Assembly (NCBI GenBank): GCA_045601405.1
Contig: JAZRZO010000084.1
Location: 1 to 64,000 of the forward strand
Reading direction: 5' to 3'
Length of the DNA stretch: 64,000 nucleotides
DNA from: RGIG5612 sp045601405
Lineage (GTDB): Bacteria > Bacillota > Clostridia > Lachnospirales > Lachnospiraceae
Below, piece by piece: positions 41,861 to 51,234 of the stretch. Position 1 is the stretch's first letter. The number at the start of each line of letters is the position of its first letter. Made by a program: the position numbers and the translations under genes. The notes beneath the pieces are model-generated. The model did not search any database. It was given only the letters and a program-made list of their open reading frames with translations, and was not told where the DNA came from.

Positions 41861-43309
41861 ATGAACACAAAGGGTGGAAAATACAGATATCTGGCAAAGA
41901 ACACATTGCTGCTTACCTTGTCGGAATTCGGCTCAAAGCTGCTGACATTTTTCCTTGTGCCCTTATATACAGCTACGCTGACCGCCAGAGAGTACGGTAT
42001 AGCGGACGCAGTGACCACAACCGTGATACTCCTTATGTATGTTTTCACTCTGAACATAGGAGTTTCGGTCCTGAGATTCGCGATCGAGCATACGGACAGA
42101 GCAAAGTATGTCCTGGAATATGCCTTTCGCGTTCTGTTCGCGGGCGCCGTTATAGTGGCGGCTCTTGTGACGATAGTGGGCGTTACAGGGATCATAAATG
42201 TTGACTGGTATGTGCTGGCATTTGTTGTGGGGTTATTCATATCCCAGGCCATGGAAAGCATCTTATTCCAGTATCTTCGCGGGATAGACAAAGTCTATAT
42301 GATGGCGATAGCCGGCTTTATGACAACGCTGATAAGACTGGGGCTTTCTTTTCTTACACTGCTGGTATTTAAATGGGGGCTTTTGGGCTACCTCGTTTCC
42401 ATGATGGCGGGGCCGCTGATAGCATCACTCTTCTGTCTGCTCTTTGCCCGGCAGAAGGACGCAGCTCCAATGAGCAGCGATGAAAAAAAGTTGCTTCACA
42501 AGGATATGCTGTCTTACTCCATCCCCACGGCTGTGAGCCAGCTGGGATGGTGGATAAATAACGGCATCGACCGGTATTTTATCATATTCATAAAAGGAGC
42601 CGCGCTGAACGGCATTTACGCTGTTGCGTATAAGATACCCAGCGTTATGGCAATGATAAGCAACATCTTTTGTCAGGCCTGGGGAATATCGGCTATAAAA
42701 GAGTTTGATAAAGATGATAAGGACGGATTTTACAGCAACACATATGCTATGTATAATTCCGGGCTGTGTATATTATGCGCGGTGCTCATCATCATAAACA
42801 TTCCTGTTTCAAGACTTCTTTTTCAAAAGGAATTTTTTGAAGCCTGGAAGTACTCATCTATTCTGGTAATGGCGTTTTTATTCAGCGGTCTGGATAATTT
42901 TGTGGCGGGCGCCTTTTATGCCGCGAAAAAAACCAGGCTGCTCGCAATTGCAACAGCAATAGCGGCAGGAATAAACATTGTGCTGAACGCTGTCCTGATA
43001 CCGTTGTTCGGAGCATACGGAGCGGCATGCGCCACTTTGGCAGCCTTTGTTTCGTGTTGGCTCATCAATCTTGTTAACTCCAGAAAGCTGATACGCTTCA
43101 GGATAAATATCATCAGAGACATAGCTGTATATGTGCTGCTGGCCGGGCAGATAGCATTGGAGCATCTTGAAGGGCATTGTTACTGGGGACAGGCGTTGAT
43201 AGTAATAGCAATAATAGCATTGTTCTTTAAGCAGTTAAAAAAATATCCGGTCATTATAAAGAAAGCAGCCGCAACATTCCTTAACAGAAATAAGGAGAGG
43301 AACGCATGA
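41861..43309 (+). CDS. Wzx-type oligosaccharide flippase
   Basis: 482 residues with about 14 membrane helices (MOP/MATE-type). The N-terminus NTLLLTLSEFGSKLLTFFLVPLYT is characteristic of polysaccharide flippases, and GWWINNGIDRYFI is the mid-protein motif. It flips the lipid-linked repeat unit across the membrane. It overlaps the next gene by 4 bases. Confidence 0.85.
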   Translation: MNTKGGKYRYLAKNTLLLTLSEFGSKLLTFFLVPLYTATLTAREYGIADAVTTTVILLMYVFTLNIGVSVLRFAIEHTDRAKYVLEYAFRVLFAGAVIVAALVTIVGVTGIINVDWYVLAFVVGLFISQAMESILFQYLRGIDKVYMMAIAGFMTTLIRLGLSFLTLLVFKWGLLGYLVSMMAGPLIASLFCLLFARQKDAAPMSSDEKKLLHKDMLSYSIPTAVSQLGWWINNGIDRYFIIFIKGAALNGIYAVAYKIPSVMAMISNIFCQAWGISAIKEFDKDDKDGFYSNTYAMYNSGLCILCAVLIIINIPVSRLLFQKEFFEAWKYSSILVMAFLFSGLDNFVAGAFYAAKKTRLLAIATAIAAGINIVLNAVLIPLFGAYGAACATLAAFVSCWLINLVNSRKLIRFRINIIRDIAVYVLLAGQIALEHLEGHCYWGQALIVIAIIALFFKQLKKYPVIIKKAAATFLNRNKERNA

Positions 43310-44325
43310 AGCCTTTTTTGGTTGACGTGCCCGTGCGTATCACCATATGGATACGTTCGGAATGTCAGAAAAAACAATTAGATGTACTCAGGAAGGCCAG
43401 ACCGTCCGTTTTGTTCATACAGTCAGACGGCGGAAGGAACGAAGAGGAATGGGAAAACATCAGGCGGAACAGAAAGCTGGTCGATGAGGGCATAGATTGG
43501 GATTGTCAGGTCTATAAGATTTATGAGGACGAAAACCGGGGACTCTATGAGCTGGGACATAAAATGCTTGAGCTGATATGGTCAAAGGCGGACAGGTGCA
43601 TACTGCTGGAGGACGACCAGCTGCCGTCAGTTTCCTTCTTCCGGTACTGCGCAGAGCTTCTGGAAAGGTATAAGGACGATCAGCGAATAGAATGCATATG
43701 CGGCTTCAATAATCTGGGCGTTTGGGAAAGAGCCTCAGCCGATTACTTTTTCTCAAGACAGGGAATGATCTGGGGGATAGCCACATGGAAGAGAGTCGTA
43801 GACGAATACTTCCGTTTTGACTATGGCGGCGATGAATATGTAATGGAGCTTTTGCGGCAGAGAACAAGGCATAACAAAAATGCCTGGAGGCTGCTGAATG
43901 CCTACAGATCCCGGAAGATATTTGAAGGGCACGAAGCGTCACTTGAATTTTTTCTTGAGTTTAATATGTACGCGCAGAACCGGCTGCAGATAGTGCCTAA
44001 ATACAATCTGATATCAAATTCGGGAGCGTCAGGTTCCGGTGAACATGCGGATGAGATAAGCCAGATGCCACGCGGGATAAGAAAGATATACAACGCAAAG
44101 ACCTGCGAGATGGAATTTCCGCTCAAGCATCCCCTGTACGTTATCCCGGATGTTGAATACGAAAAGCAGAGAAACAGGGTGATGGCGTATAACAGGCCTT
44201 TTTTAAAGGCGATGAGGGATATCGAACGGGCGCTGATAAAGCTTAAAAAGGGTGATGTCCGCTATATAGTGAACAAGCTGAAATACAGGTCGGCCAAACG
44301 CGGCGGACAGAAAACAGAAAAATAA
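43306..44325 (+). CDS. Glycosyltransferase, GT-A type
   Basis: 339 residues. The N-terminal part has VRITIWIRSECQKKQ and the acidic metal site ILLEDDQLPS (about residues 95-104), followed by FFRYCAELLERY; this LEDD...FF pattern is seen in GT2/GNT-I-like transferases. No membrane helix. It probably adds one residue of the repeat unit. The C-terminal 60 residues are basic and may lie on the membrane. Confidence 0.65.
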   Translation: MKPFLVDVPVRITIWIRSECQKKQLDVLRKARPSVLFIQSDGGRNEEEWENIRRNRKLVDEGIDWDCQVYKIYEDENRGLYELGHKMLELIWSKADRCILLEDDQLPSVSFFRYCAELLERYKDDQRIECICGFNNLGVWERASADYFFSRQGMIWGIATWKRVVDEYFRFDYGGDEYVMELLRQRTRHNKNAWRLLNAYRSRKIFEGHEASLEFFLEFNMYAQNRLQIVPKYNLISNSGASGSGEHADEISQMPRGIRKIYNAKTCEMEFPLKHPLYVIPDVEYEKQRNRVMAYNRPFLKAMRDIERALIKLKKGDVRYIVNKLKYRSAKRGGQKTEK

Positions 44326-44349
44326 AAGCCAAACGCAGCAGGAATGGAA

Positions 44350-45555
44350 ATGAAAAAGCTTATGATATTGGGCGGCGCGCGGTATGTGATACCGCTCATC
44401 AAAGCCGCTAAGAGGTCAGGGATATATGTTATAACGGCGGACTACCTTCCGGATAATCCGGCGCACAGATATTCGGATGAATATTGTAATGTGAGTATCA
44501 TAGACAGAGACGCCGTACTGGAAGCGGCAGGGAGGCTGCAAATAGACGGAATAACATCCTTTGCGTGTGATCCCGGCGTTACAACGGCTGCGTATGTTGC
44601 CGAAAAAATGAAGCTTCCGTCAGCAGGCTCCTATGAAGCGATATCAATACTGCAGAATAAAGGCCGCTTCAGGCGATTTCTGTCGGAGCACGGGTTTAAT
44701 GTTCCCGCGGCCAGAGTGTATAAAAACGCGGGGGAAGCGCAGGAGCAGTCCCGCGATCTTAAATGGCCGGTGATAGTTAAGCCTGCGGATTCTTCCGGCA
44801 GCAAGGGTGTAAGCCGCGTGGATACGCCGGATGAACTAAACGCAGCTATTGAGAACGCCCTGAAGTTTTCGTTCTCCGGCGAATTCATCATTGAGGATTA
44901 TATAGAGCAGAAAGGTTTTTCTTCGGATACGGACTGCTTTTCCGTGGACGGAGAAATGAAGTTTATCTCATTTAACTCGCAGCGCTTCGATGCAAAAGCG
45001 CAAAATCCGTATACTCCTGCCGCTTACAGCTGGCCATCGTCGATGAGTGCCGGTCATCAAAAGGAACTGGCTTCGGAGCTGCAAAGACTTATAAAGCTTC
45101 TTGGGCTTGGAACCTCAATATACAATATTGAGACCCGGGTGGGAACAGACGGGAAGGCTTATATCATGGAATGCACGCCCAGAGGCGGAGGCAACCGGCT
45201 TGCGGAGTGTCTGGAATTTGCAACAGGAGTGGATCTGATCGGAAACACCGTCCGGGCGGCGGTGGGGATGCCGGTGAACAATATAGAACAGAAGCCATAC
45301 AGGGGATGGTGGGCAATAATGATACTGCACAGCGAAGACTCAGGGATATTTGATTCACTTATGATAGATGCTTCGATAGAGGATGCGGTATATGAGAAAG
45401 ACCTGTGGATAGAGCCCGGAGCCGAGGTGGAAGGCTTTCACGCCGCTAATGAAGCTATAGGTACGCTTGTGCTGAATTTTGAAACAGAAGAGAGGATGGA
45501 GGAGGTAATGTCAGATACCTCTTTATATGTAAAAGTTTTGCTCAGGGATAAATAA
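44350..45555 (+). CDS. ATP-grasp ligase
   Basis: 401 residues from ATG 44350 (AGGA six bases upstream; ATG 44344 also possible). Pre-ATP-grasp domain (KKLMILGGARYVIPLI), then the ATP-grasp core with KPADSSGSKGV, EDYIEQKGFSSDT and MECTPRGGGNR. The family couples carboxylates to amines using ATP. In a capsule locus it could attach an amino acid to an amino sugar or make a small acyl-amide donor (inference). Confidence 0.75.
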   Translation: MKKLMILGGARYVIPLIKAAKRSGIYVITADYLPDNPAHRYSDEYCNVSIIDRDAVLEAAGRLQIDGITSFACDPGVTTAAYVAEKMKLPSAGSYEAISILQNKGRFRRFLSEHGFNVPAARVYKNAGEAQEQSRDLKWPVIVKPADSSGSKGVSRVDTPDELNAAIENALKFSFSGEFIIEDYIEQKGFSSDTDCFSVDGEMKFISFNSQRFDAKAQNPYTPAAYSWPSSMSAGHQKELASELQRLIKLLGLGTSIYNIETRVGTDGKAYIMECTPRGGGNRLAECLEFATGVDLIGNTVRAAVGMPVNNIEQKPYRGWWAIMILHSEDSGIFDSLMIDASIEDAVYEKDLWIEPGAEVEGFHAANEAIGTLVLNFETEERMEEVMSDTSLYVKVLLRDK

Positions 45556-45558
45556 AAA

Positions 45559-46503
45559 ATGAAAGAGATAGGCGGATACATAGAACTTGACAGCTATAAC
45601 CGGCCCATGCTGCATGAGGGGGCGGTCGCTCTTAACTGCGGCAGGAATGCCCTGGCGTATCTTATAAGGGCGCGGAGAATAAAAAAACTGTATATACCGG
45701 GTTTCATTTGTGATTCGATCCCGGAGGTATGCGACAGAGAGGGCACTCCGTATGAAAAATATAAGATTGGAGAAAACCTTCTGCCTGCGCAGGATGTTGA
45801 GCTGAAGGATGGAGAATGGTTTTATTTTGTGAATTACTATTCGCAGGCCGGAAATGAAAAAATATCGGAATACGCGTGCAGATACAGCCGCATCATAGTG
45901 GATCAGGCTCAGAGCTATTTTCAGGAGCCGCTTTCCGGAGTGGATACGCTTTATACATGCAGGAAGTATTTCGGAGTTGCTGACGGGGCTTTCCTTTATA
46001 CAGACGCAGGATCAGATGAAGAACTGAAGAGAGACATCTCATTTGAGAGGATGCGGTTTCTGCTTGGAAGGTTTGAAGGCAGCGCATCGGAGTTTTATGA
46101 TGAGTATGTAAAAAATAATGCTGCATTTTCAAATGAGCCGGTAATGAGGATGTCCCGCCTTACGGATAATCTGCTCCGCGCGGTAGATTACGGGGAGATC
46201 AGAAAAAAGAGAACGGATAATTTTGAGCATCTTCACAGTGAGCTTAATGGGCTCAACCGGCTTAAGCTTAAGAAGGGTTCTTTTATGTATCCTTTATGGA
46301 TGAAAAACGGGGCGGAGCTCAGAATAAAGCTTCAGGAGAAAAAAATATATATACCGATGCTGTGGCCGAATGTGCTTGAGAGTGAAGCCGAAGACAGCAC
46401 GGAATATAAGCTTGCGGCAGATATCCTCCCGCTTCCGATAGACCAGCGTTACGGCAAGGAAGAAATGGATATGATAGTTAAAGCGATCAGGAGCCTGATA
46501 TAG
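45559..46503 (+). CDS. Divergent short DegT-like PLP protein
   Basis: 314 residues, shorter than the usual 360-400. Fold-type I pattern: NCGRNALAYLI, IIVDQAQSYF for the cofactor Asp, and RKYFGVADGAFLY with the probable PLP Lys. The usual SxHxTKxxxxGEGG is replaced. It starts 3 bases after the ATP-grasp gene, so the two may act together, possibly in making or attaching an amine or amino acid. Catalytic activity is uncertain. Confidence 0.6.
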   Translation: MKEIGGYIELDSYNRPMLHEGAVALNCGRNALAYLIRARRIKKLYIPGFICDSIPEVCDREGTPYEKYKIGENLLPAQDVELKDGEWFYFVNYYSQAGNEKISEYACRYSRIIVDQAQSYFQEPLSGVDTLYTCRKYFGVADGAFLYTDAGSDEELKRDISFERMRFLLGRFEGSASEFYDEYVKNNAAFSNEPVMRMSRLTDNLLRAVDYGEIRKKRTDNFEHLHSELNGLNRLKLKKGSFMYPLWMKNGAELRIKLQEKKIYIPMLWPNVLESEAEDSTEYKLAADILPLPIDQRYGKEEMDMIVKAIRSLI

Positions 46504-46509
46504 AATTAG

Positions 46510-47175
46510 ATGGATATGAAAGAGATCTTTTACAGAACAGTAAAAAGAATATTTGATATCATTGCTTCCGCACTTGGCCTGATAGTGCTAAGTCCGGTAT
46601 TTATTGCGGCGATGGCAGGGATCCTTTTATCAGACCCAGGACCGGTATTTTATATTTCCGACAGAGCAGGCAGGAACAATAAGCGGTTCAGGATGATAAA
46701 GTTCAGATCAATGAGGGTGGACGATGGCGCGGATGAAAGATCATTGAGACCGGATCAGAGCCGTATATTTAAGTGGGGGCAGGTGATGCGCGATACCAAG
46801 ATAGATGAAATCCCCCAGCTGGTGAACGTGCTCTGCGGAGATATGAGCTTTATAGGTCCAAGACCTGCAAGCGTTGACCAGACAGAGATAACAAGGGGAG
46901 GAAAATATAAGGCGGTCGGCAAAGCAACTCCGGGTCTGTCGGGACCTTCGGCGCTATATGACTATATCTACGGCGATAAGATAACTGATGAAGAAGAATA
47001 CAACAGGCTTGTGCTTAAGACCCGTCTTGACCTTGACCTGTTTTATCTGAAAGTAAGGAGCCTTAACTTTGACGCACGGATGATCGTGTGGACACTGAAG
47101 GCTATATTTATGAAAAACAGGACAGAGCCAATGCTTGCGCAGCTTGAGGAATGGGCCGGAACAATGGAGGAGTAA
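46510..47175 (+). CDS. Initiating phosphoglycosyl transferase (monotopic, WcaJ/PglC class)
   Basis: 221 residues. Reentrant membrane helix near the N-terminus (RIFDIIASALGLIVLSPVFI), then the catalytic core with KFRSMR, the DE-type pair in KIDEIPQL and GPRPAS. It transfers a sugar-1-phosphate to undecaprenyl phosphate, starting repeat-unit synthesis. A second, separate enzyme of this class is encoded at 62154. Compact form without the large N-terminal domain. Confidence 0.88.
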   Translation: MDMKEIFYRTVKRIFDIIASALGLIVLSPVFIAAMAGILLSDPGPVFYISDRAGRNNKRFRMIKFRSMRVDDGADERSLRPDQSRIFKWGQVMRDTKIDEIPQLVNVLCGDMSFIGPRPASVDQTEITRGGKYKAVGKATPGLSGPSALYDYIYGDKITDEEEYNRLVLKTRLDLDLFYLKVRSLNFDARMIVWTLKAIFMKNRTEPMLAQLEEWAGTMEE

Positions 47176-47178
47176 CGG

Positions 47179-47967
47179 TTGAAGGAAAAGCTTAAAGTTG
47201 TTGTGTTGACTCAGAACGACAGGTTTTTTATTCCCGAAAATATAGAAAAGGCAGCTGCGGTCTGTGATATGCAGGAGATAGTGGAAGTGGATTCTGAATA
47301 CGCGCTGGATAATCAGATAGGAAACTACTTTCGGTGGTTCGGTCCTTTTCAGTGCGCGAAGATGGGCGCGGTGACAATGCTGAGAGAGGCGGAAAAGTAT
47401 CTGGACAGACTCTTTTCATATAAGCTTTTCCACGGAAGGTGCTCAGTAAGGGATATAGCGAAGGCAAATAATATACCTTACAGAAAGATAAAAGACAGTA
47501 ACGCCCCGGAATTCGTAGTTCATATAAGAGAACTGGGAACAGATCTGATGATCTCCTACTCGGCGCCTCAGGTGATAGGAAAAGAGCTTTTGGATACTCC
47601 GTCATGCGGCGTGATAAATGTGCACGGGTCGCTGCTTCCGGATTTCAGAGGCTGCCTGCCGTCCTTCTGGTATCTGTATTGCGGTGAGAAAACGGGCGGA
47701 GCTACAGTACACTATATGAGTGAAAACATAGATGACGGAGATATAATCGAACAGGAGAGCATTGATATATCAGACTGCGGCACCATGTTCAGGGAAATGA
47801 AAAAGACAAAGCGCCTCGGAGGAGAGCTGATGGTAAGAGCCATACAGGATATCCGGAACGGGACGGTTGAAATAAAAGAAAATGATACTTCCCGGGGCCG
47901 GTATTTTACCTGGCCTACCACAGCCCAGGCGAAGGAGTTCAGGGCAAAAGGAAAGAAACTCATATAA
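47179..47967 (+). CDS. Sugar N-formyltransferase (formyltransferase family)
   Basis: 262 residues, TTG start behind GGAGGAG. Formyl-THF transferase core: NVHGSLLPDFRG (the HxSLLPxxRG motif) and DDGDII with the catalytic Asp. Similar to methionyl-tRNA formyltransferase and to sugar formyltransferases such as WbtJ/VioF; position in the capsule operon with an aminotransferase favours formylation of an amino sugar. No C-terminal tRNA-binding domain. Confidence 0.8.
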   Translation: MKEKLKVVVLTQNDRFFIPENIEKAAAVCDMQEIVEVDSEYALDNQIGNYFRWFGPFQCAKMGAVTMLREAEKYLDRLFSYKLFHGRCSVRDIAKANNIPYRKIKDSNAPEFVVHIRELGTDLMISYSAPQVIGKELLDTPSCGVINVHGSLLPDFRGCLPSFWYLYCGEKTGGATVHYMSENIDDGDIIEQESIDISDCGTMFREMKKTKRLGGELMVRAIQDIRNGTVEIKENDTSRGRYFTWPTTAQAKEFRAKGKKLI

Positions 47968-47980
47968 AAGAGGCTGAAAA

Positions 47981-49219
47981 ATGAGGATTTTAGCGATCTG
48001 TCAATATGGATGGCCGGAGCCGTACCCGTTTCTGTATCCTATGGAGGAGATGGTAAAGAGAGGACATGAGGTCTTTGCAGTTACCGGTATGCCAAACTAT
48101 CCCATGGGGGAATTTTATGAAGGCTACAAGCGCAACAGGACTAAAAAAGAAACGCATAACGGCGTGAGCATAACCCGTGTTCCGGTGATACCGCGCAAAC
48201 AGGATACTCTGCACAGGTTTTTGAATTACCATAGCTATCCGATTTTTGCGAAAAGAGAGATAAAAAAAGCAGACGGCAGCTGTGATGTTGTCTTTGTGAA
48301 TCAGAGCTCGCCGGTGATGATGGCGGAGCCAGCTATTGCATATGCGGAAAAATGGAAGAAAAAGCTGGTGCTTTACTGCATGGATCTCTGGCCTGCGAGC
48401 CTTACTTTAGGAGGGATAAGAAAGGATTCCGCGGTATACAGATACTACAGGAAGGTCTCGGCACGAGTGTATCATAAGGCGGATACAATATTGATAACCT
48501 CGCGGATGTTTAAGGACTACCTCGCTTCGGAATTTGGCATCCCGGAGGAAAAGATAATTTATCTGCCGCAGTCATCGCCCTTTGAGGCGGAGATAATGCC
48601 GGAATCTCAAAAGAAGGAGGCAGTAGATCTGGTTTTTGCGGGTAACGTGGGAACAGCTCAGAATTTAGAGGTATTGCTGGATGCTGTTGAAATATTAAAG
48701 TCCGAAAATACAGAGGGCAGGACAAAGCCAGTGTTTTTTCATATAATAGGAGACGGAAGCATGCTTGAAAAACTGAAAAGGCAGGCGAAGGACCGCAGTC
48801 TTGACAGCATCATCTTTCACGGGAGAAAGCCGCCTGAGGCTATGCCGGAATATTATGCGATGGCTGATGCAATGATAGTCACAATGCTTCCGGATCCTGT
48901 CATATCTCTTACGCTGCCGGCGAAGGTTCAAGGCTATATGGCTGCGGGGAAACCGGTGATCGCCTGCGCGGACGGAGAAACGGCAAGCGTGATAAAAGAC
49001 GCGGACTGCGGCTTCTGCGCGGAAGGCGGAAACGCAGAGGCTTTTGCCGGAGCAATAAAGGCTTTTCTTAAGTCCGGAAGAAGCAAAGAGCTGGGAGAGA
49101 ACGCAAAAAAATATTATGACGATAATTTTTCCACAGGTCTTTTAATGGACAGACTGGAAAAGATACTGTTATCAAATGTCGGCAAAGATGCAAGGTACGC
49201 GGAGCGGCAAGGAGTGTAA
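47981..49219 (+). CDS. Family 4 glycosyltransferase, WbuB-like
   Basis: 412 residues. GT-B fold; starts MRILAICQYGWPEPYP, with TGMPNYPMGEFYEGY as in WbuB, a putative L-FucNAc transferase of E. coli O26. The C-domain holds FAGNVGTAQNLE and late LPAKVQGYMAAGKPV. This fits the CapE/CapF genes in the same operon, which make UDP-L-FucNAc (inference). Confidence 0.8.
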   Translation: MRILAICQYGWPEPYPFLYPMEEMVKRGHEVFAVTGMPNYPMGEFYEGYKRNRTKKETHNGVSITRVPVIPRKQDTLHRFLNYHSYPIFAKREIKKADGSCDVVFVNQSSPVMMAEPAIAYAEKWKKKLVLYCMDLWPASLTLGGIRKDSAVYRYYRKVSARVYHKADTILITSRMFKDYLASEFGIPEEKIIYLPQSSPFEAEIMPESQKKEAVDLVFAGNVGTAQNLEVLLDAVEILKSENTEGRTKPVFFHIIGDGSMLEKLKRQAKDRSLDSIIFHGRKPPEAMPEYYAMADAMIVTMLPDPVISLTLPAKVQGYMAAGKPVIACADGETASVIKDADCGFCAEGGNAEAFAGAIKAFLKSGRSKELGENAKKYYDDNFSTGLLMDRLEKILLSNVGKDARYAERQGV

Positions 49220-49220
49220 A

Positions 49221-49784
49221 ATGATTTTAAATTTTGGTAATGTCACATTAAGGGCAATTGAAATGAGGGATAAGGAGCTGCTTCTTTATCTGGTGAACGA
49301 CCCGAATACGGAAAAGATGACGGGCGGTTGGAATCATCCTGTATCAGAGCATGCGCAGGAGGAATGGATGAGAGAGTATCGCTTTTCAGATGATGCTATG
49401 CGGTGGGTGGCAGAAAACCGCAACAACCGGGTCGCTTTCGGACTGATAACGCTGTCTGATATCGACTGGAAAAACAGATGCGCTTTTATCCATTATAAAG
49501 CGAACGCCATGGAGACAAGGCGTGAAAAGGGTGATATGAAGGACGCTGTATACGCCGCCGTTCAATACGCGTTTGATGAGCTGGGAATGCATAGGATAGA
49601 AGGACTGGTGCTGGAGCAAAATATTTTTTCAAAAAAACTGTTACAGTCATTCGGTTTTGTAAAAGAGGGCACATACCGTTCCAGGATATTCAAGGAAGGC
49701 CGCTGGCACGATCAGGAGCTGTACGGTCTTTTGAATGAGGAATTTGTACGGTATAAAAACGGAGAGGCTCCCTGGCAGATATAA
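49221..49784 (+). CDS. GNAT N-acetyltransferase (RimJ/RimL-like)
   Basis: 187 residues from ATG 49221 behind AAGGAG. GNAT fold: NVTLRAIEMRDKELL at the start, acetyl-CoA-binding region in the middle, and NIFSKKLLQSFGFVKEGTYR near the end. Its place after the glycosyltransferases suggests it acetylates an amino sugar, but peptide or antibiotic substrates cannot be excluded. Confidence 0.75.
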   Translation: MILNFGNVTLRAIEMRDKELLLYLVNDPNTEKMTGGWNHPVSEHAQEEWMREYRFSDDAMRWVAENRNNRVAFGLITLSDIDWKNRCAFIHYKANAMETRREKGDMKDAVYAAVQYAFDELGMHRIEGLVLEQNIFSKKLLQSFGFVKEGTYRSRIFKEGRWHDQELYGLLNEEFVRYKNGEAPWQI

Positions 49785-49881
49785 TAATGTATGTGATAAC
49801 ACACTTAGGGCGGAACCTGGCGGAGGCAGCAGCCGGTGCGTGCTGCTGAAGGAACTTAATATAGTAAGAAAGGCATAAAAA

Positions 49882-51081
49882 ATGAATATACTTATAACAG
49901 GAGCGGCTGGCTTTGCGGGAAAGAATCTGGTTGAAAATCTGAAGAACTTCCGGGACGGAAAAAACAAAACGCGTCCGCAGTTGAAGATTGAGGAAATATT
50001 TGAATATGATATAGATTCTGCGCCGGAGGATCTGGAGGATTACTGCAGCCGGGCGGATTTTGTATTTAACCTTGCAGGAGTCAACAGACCGAAGGATCCG
50101 GAGGAATTTAATAAAGGCAACTTTGGTTTCGCGCAGGAGCTGTTAAAGACTTTAAAAAAATATAACAGCAAAGCACCGGTAATGTTATCAAGCAGCATAC
50201 AGGCAACGCTCTCGGGGCGTTTCGGCACATCGGAGTACGGACTCAGCAAAAAGGCGGGAGAGGAGCTTTTCTTCAGGTATGGCAGGGAGACCGGCGCTAA
50301 AGTCCTGGTCTATCGATTTCCGAACCTTGTGGGAAAGTGGGTGCGTCCGAACTATAACTCGGCGGTCGGCACATTCTGCAACAACATAGCAAATGATCTG
50401 CCGATAACCGTGAATGATCCGTCAGTTGAGCTGGAGCTGCTTTTCATAGATGACCTGATGGAGGAGATGTTTGACGCGCTTGAGGGCAAAGAGCATCACT
50501 GTGAATTTGAAGGCGTGGAAACGGTACCGAAGGAAGACGGAAGGTATTGCTTTGCGCCTGTTACACATAAAGCAACCCTGGGATATATCGTGGAGTGTCT
50601 TGAACGCTTCCGCGACCAACCGGAAAATCTTGTAATGCCCGCTATCCCGGATGGCTCATTTGAAAAAAAGCTATATTCTATGTATCTGAGCTATCTGCCG
50701 GCAAAAAAAGCAGTCTTCGACCTTAAGATGAACGCGGATGAGAGAGGATCATTTACAGAACTGCTAAAGACGGAGGATCACGGACAGTTTTCGGTGAACA
50801 TCAGCAAGCCGGGAATAACCAAGGGACAGCACTGGCATAACAGCAAGTGGGAATTCTTTATCGTGGTGTCAGGCCGCGGTCTTATCAGGGAGCGGAAGAT
50901 AGGTACAGACGAGGTACTGGAATTTGAGGTGAGCTCAGACAAGATACAGGCGGTACATATGCTCCCGGGATATACACACAGCATCATAAATCTTTCTGAA
51001 ACCGAGGATCTTGTTACACTGATGTGGGCAAACGAGATCTTTGATCCAAACCACCCGGATACCTTCTTCGAACCGGTCTGA
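49882..51081 (+). CDS. capF: CapF: bifunctional SDR-cupin epimerase/reductase of UDP-L-FucNAc synthesis
   Basis: 399 residues. N-terminal SDR (TGAAGFAGKNL, SSSIQATL, YGLSKKAGEEL; about 1-245) and C-terminal cupin (about 250-370) with GQHWHNSKWEFF metal ligands and the FDPNHPDTFFEPV end typical of CapF. The cupin does C3 epimerisation, the SDR does C4 reduction. It lies 16 kb from capE, at the other end of the operon, rather than adjacent to it as in S. aureus. The short 49785-49881 gap holds no gene. Confidence 0.9.
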   Translation: MNILITGAAGFAGKNLVENLKNFRDGKNKTRPQLKIEEIFEYDIDSAPEDLEDYCSRADFVFNLAGVNRPKDPEEFNKGNFGFAQELLKTLKKYNSKAPVMLSSSIQATLSGRFGTSEYGLSKKAGEELFFRYGRETGAKVLVYRFPNLVGKWVRPNYNSAVGTFCNNIANDLPITVNDPSVELELLFIDDLMEEMFDALEGKEHHCEFEGVETVPKEDGRYCFAPVTHKATLGYIVECLERFRDQPENLVMPAIPDGSFEKKLYSMYLSYLPAKKAVFDLKMNADERGSFTELLKTEDHGQFSVNISKPGITKGQHWHNSKWEFFIVVSGRGLIRERKIGTDEVLEFEVSSDKIQAVHMLPGYTHSIINLSETEDLVTLMWANEIFDPNHPDTFFEPV

Positions 51082-51100
51082 TAACATCTTTCTCATTATA

Positions 51101-51154
51101 GCCTCCCCCCCCTCCGGGGGAAGGTGACGCCGAAGGCGACGGATGAAGGCCGCC
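51101..51154. repeat. REP-like intergenic repeat, copy 2
   Basis: A CCTCCCCC-type arm opposing GGGGGAAGG, then GCC-GAA-GGC and GACGGATGAAGG. Same element type as 6465-6512, here separating the first capsule operon from the co-polymerase operon. Confidence 0.6.
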
Positions 51155-51175
51155 AATAACAGTCCCATTTTTTTA

Positions 51176-51204
51176 TAGACAAATCCCCGGAAAAATTGTA
51201 TACT
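51176..51204 (+). promoter_or_regulatory. Candidate promoter of the co-polymerase/sortase operon
   Basis: TAGACA (51176-51181), 17 bases, TATACT (51199-51204). The start codon at 51235 has no visible Shine-Dalgarno sequence. Confidence 0.55.
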
Positions 51205-51234
51205 GTACCAGCATATTAGTTTTTTATTAGTATT

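Noticed and set aside
33061..51081. ops/JUMPstart element ahead of the capsule operon
   Set aside because: No GGCGGTAG-type sequence was found in the leader.
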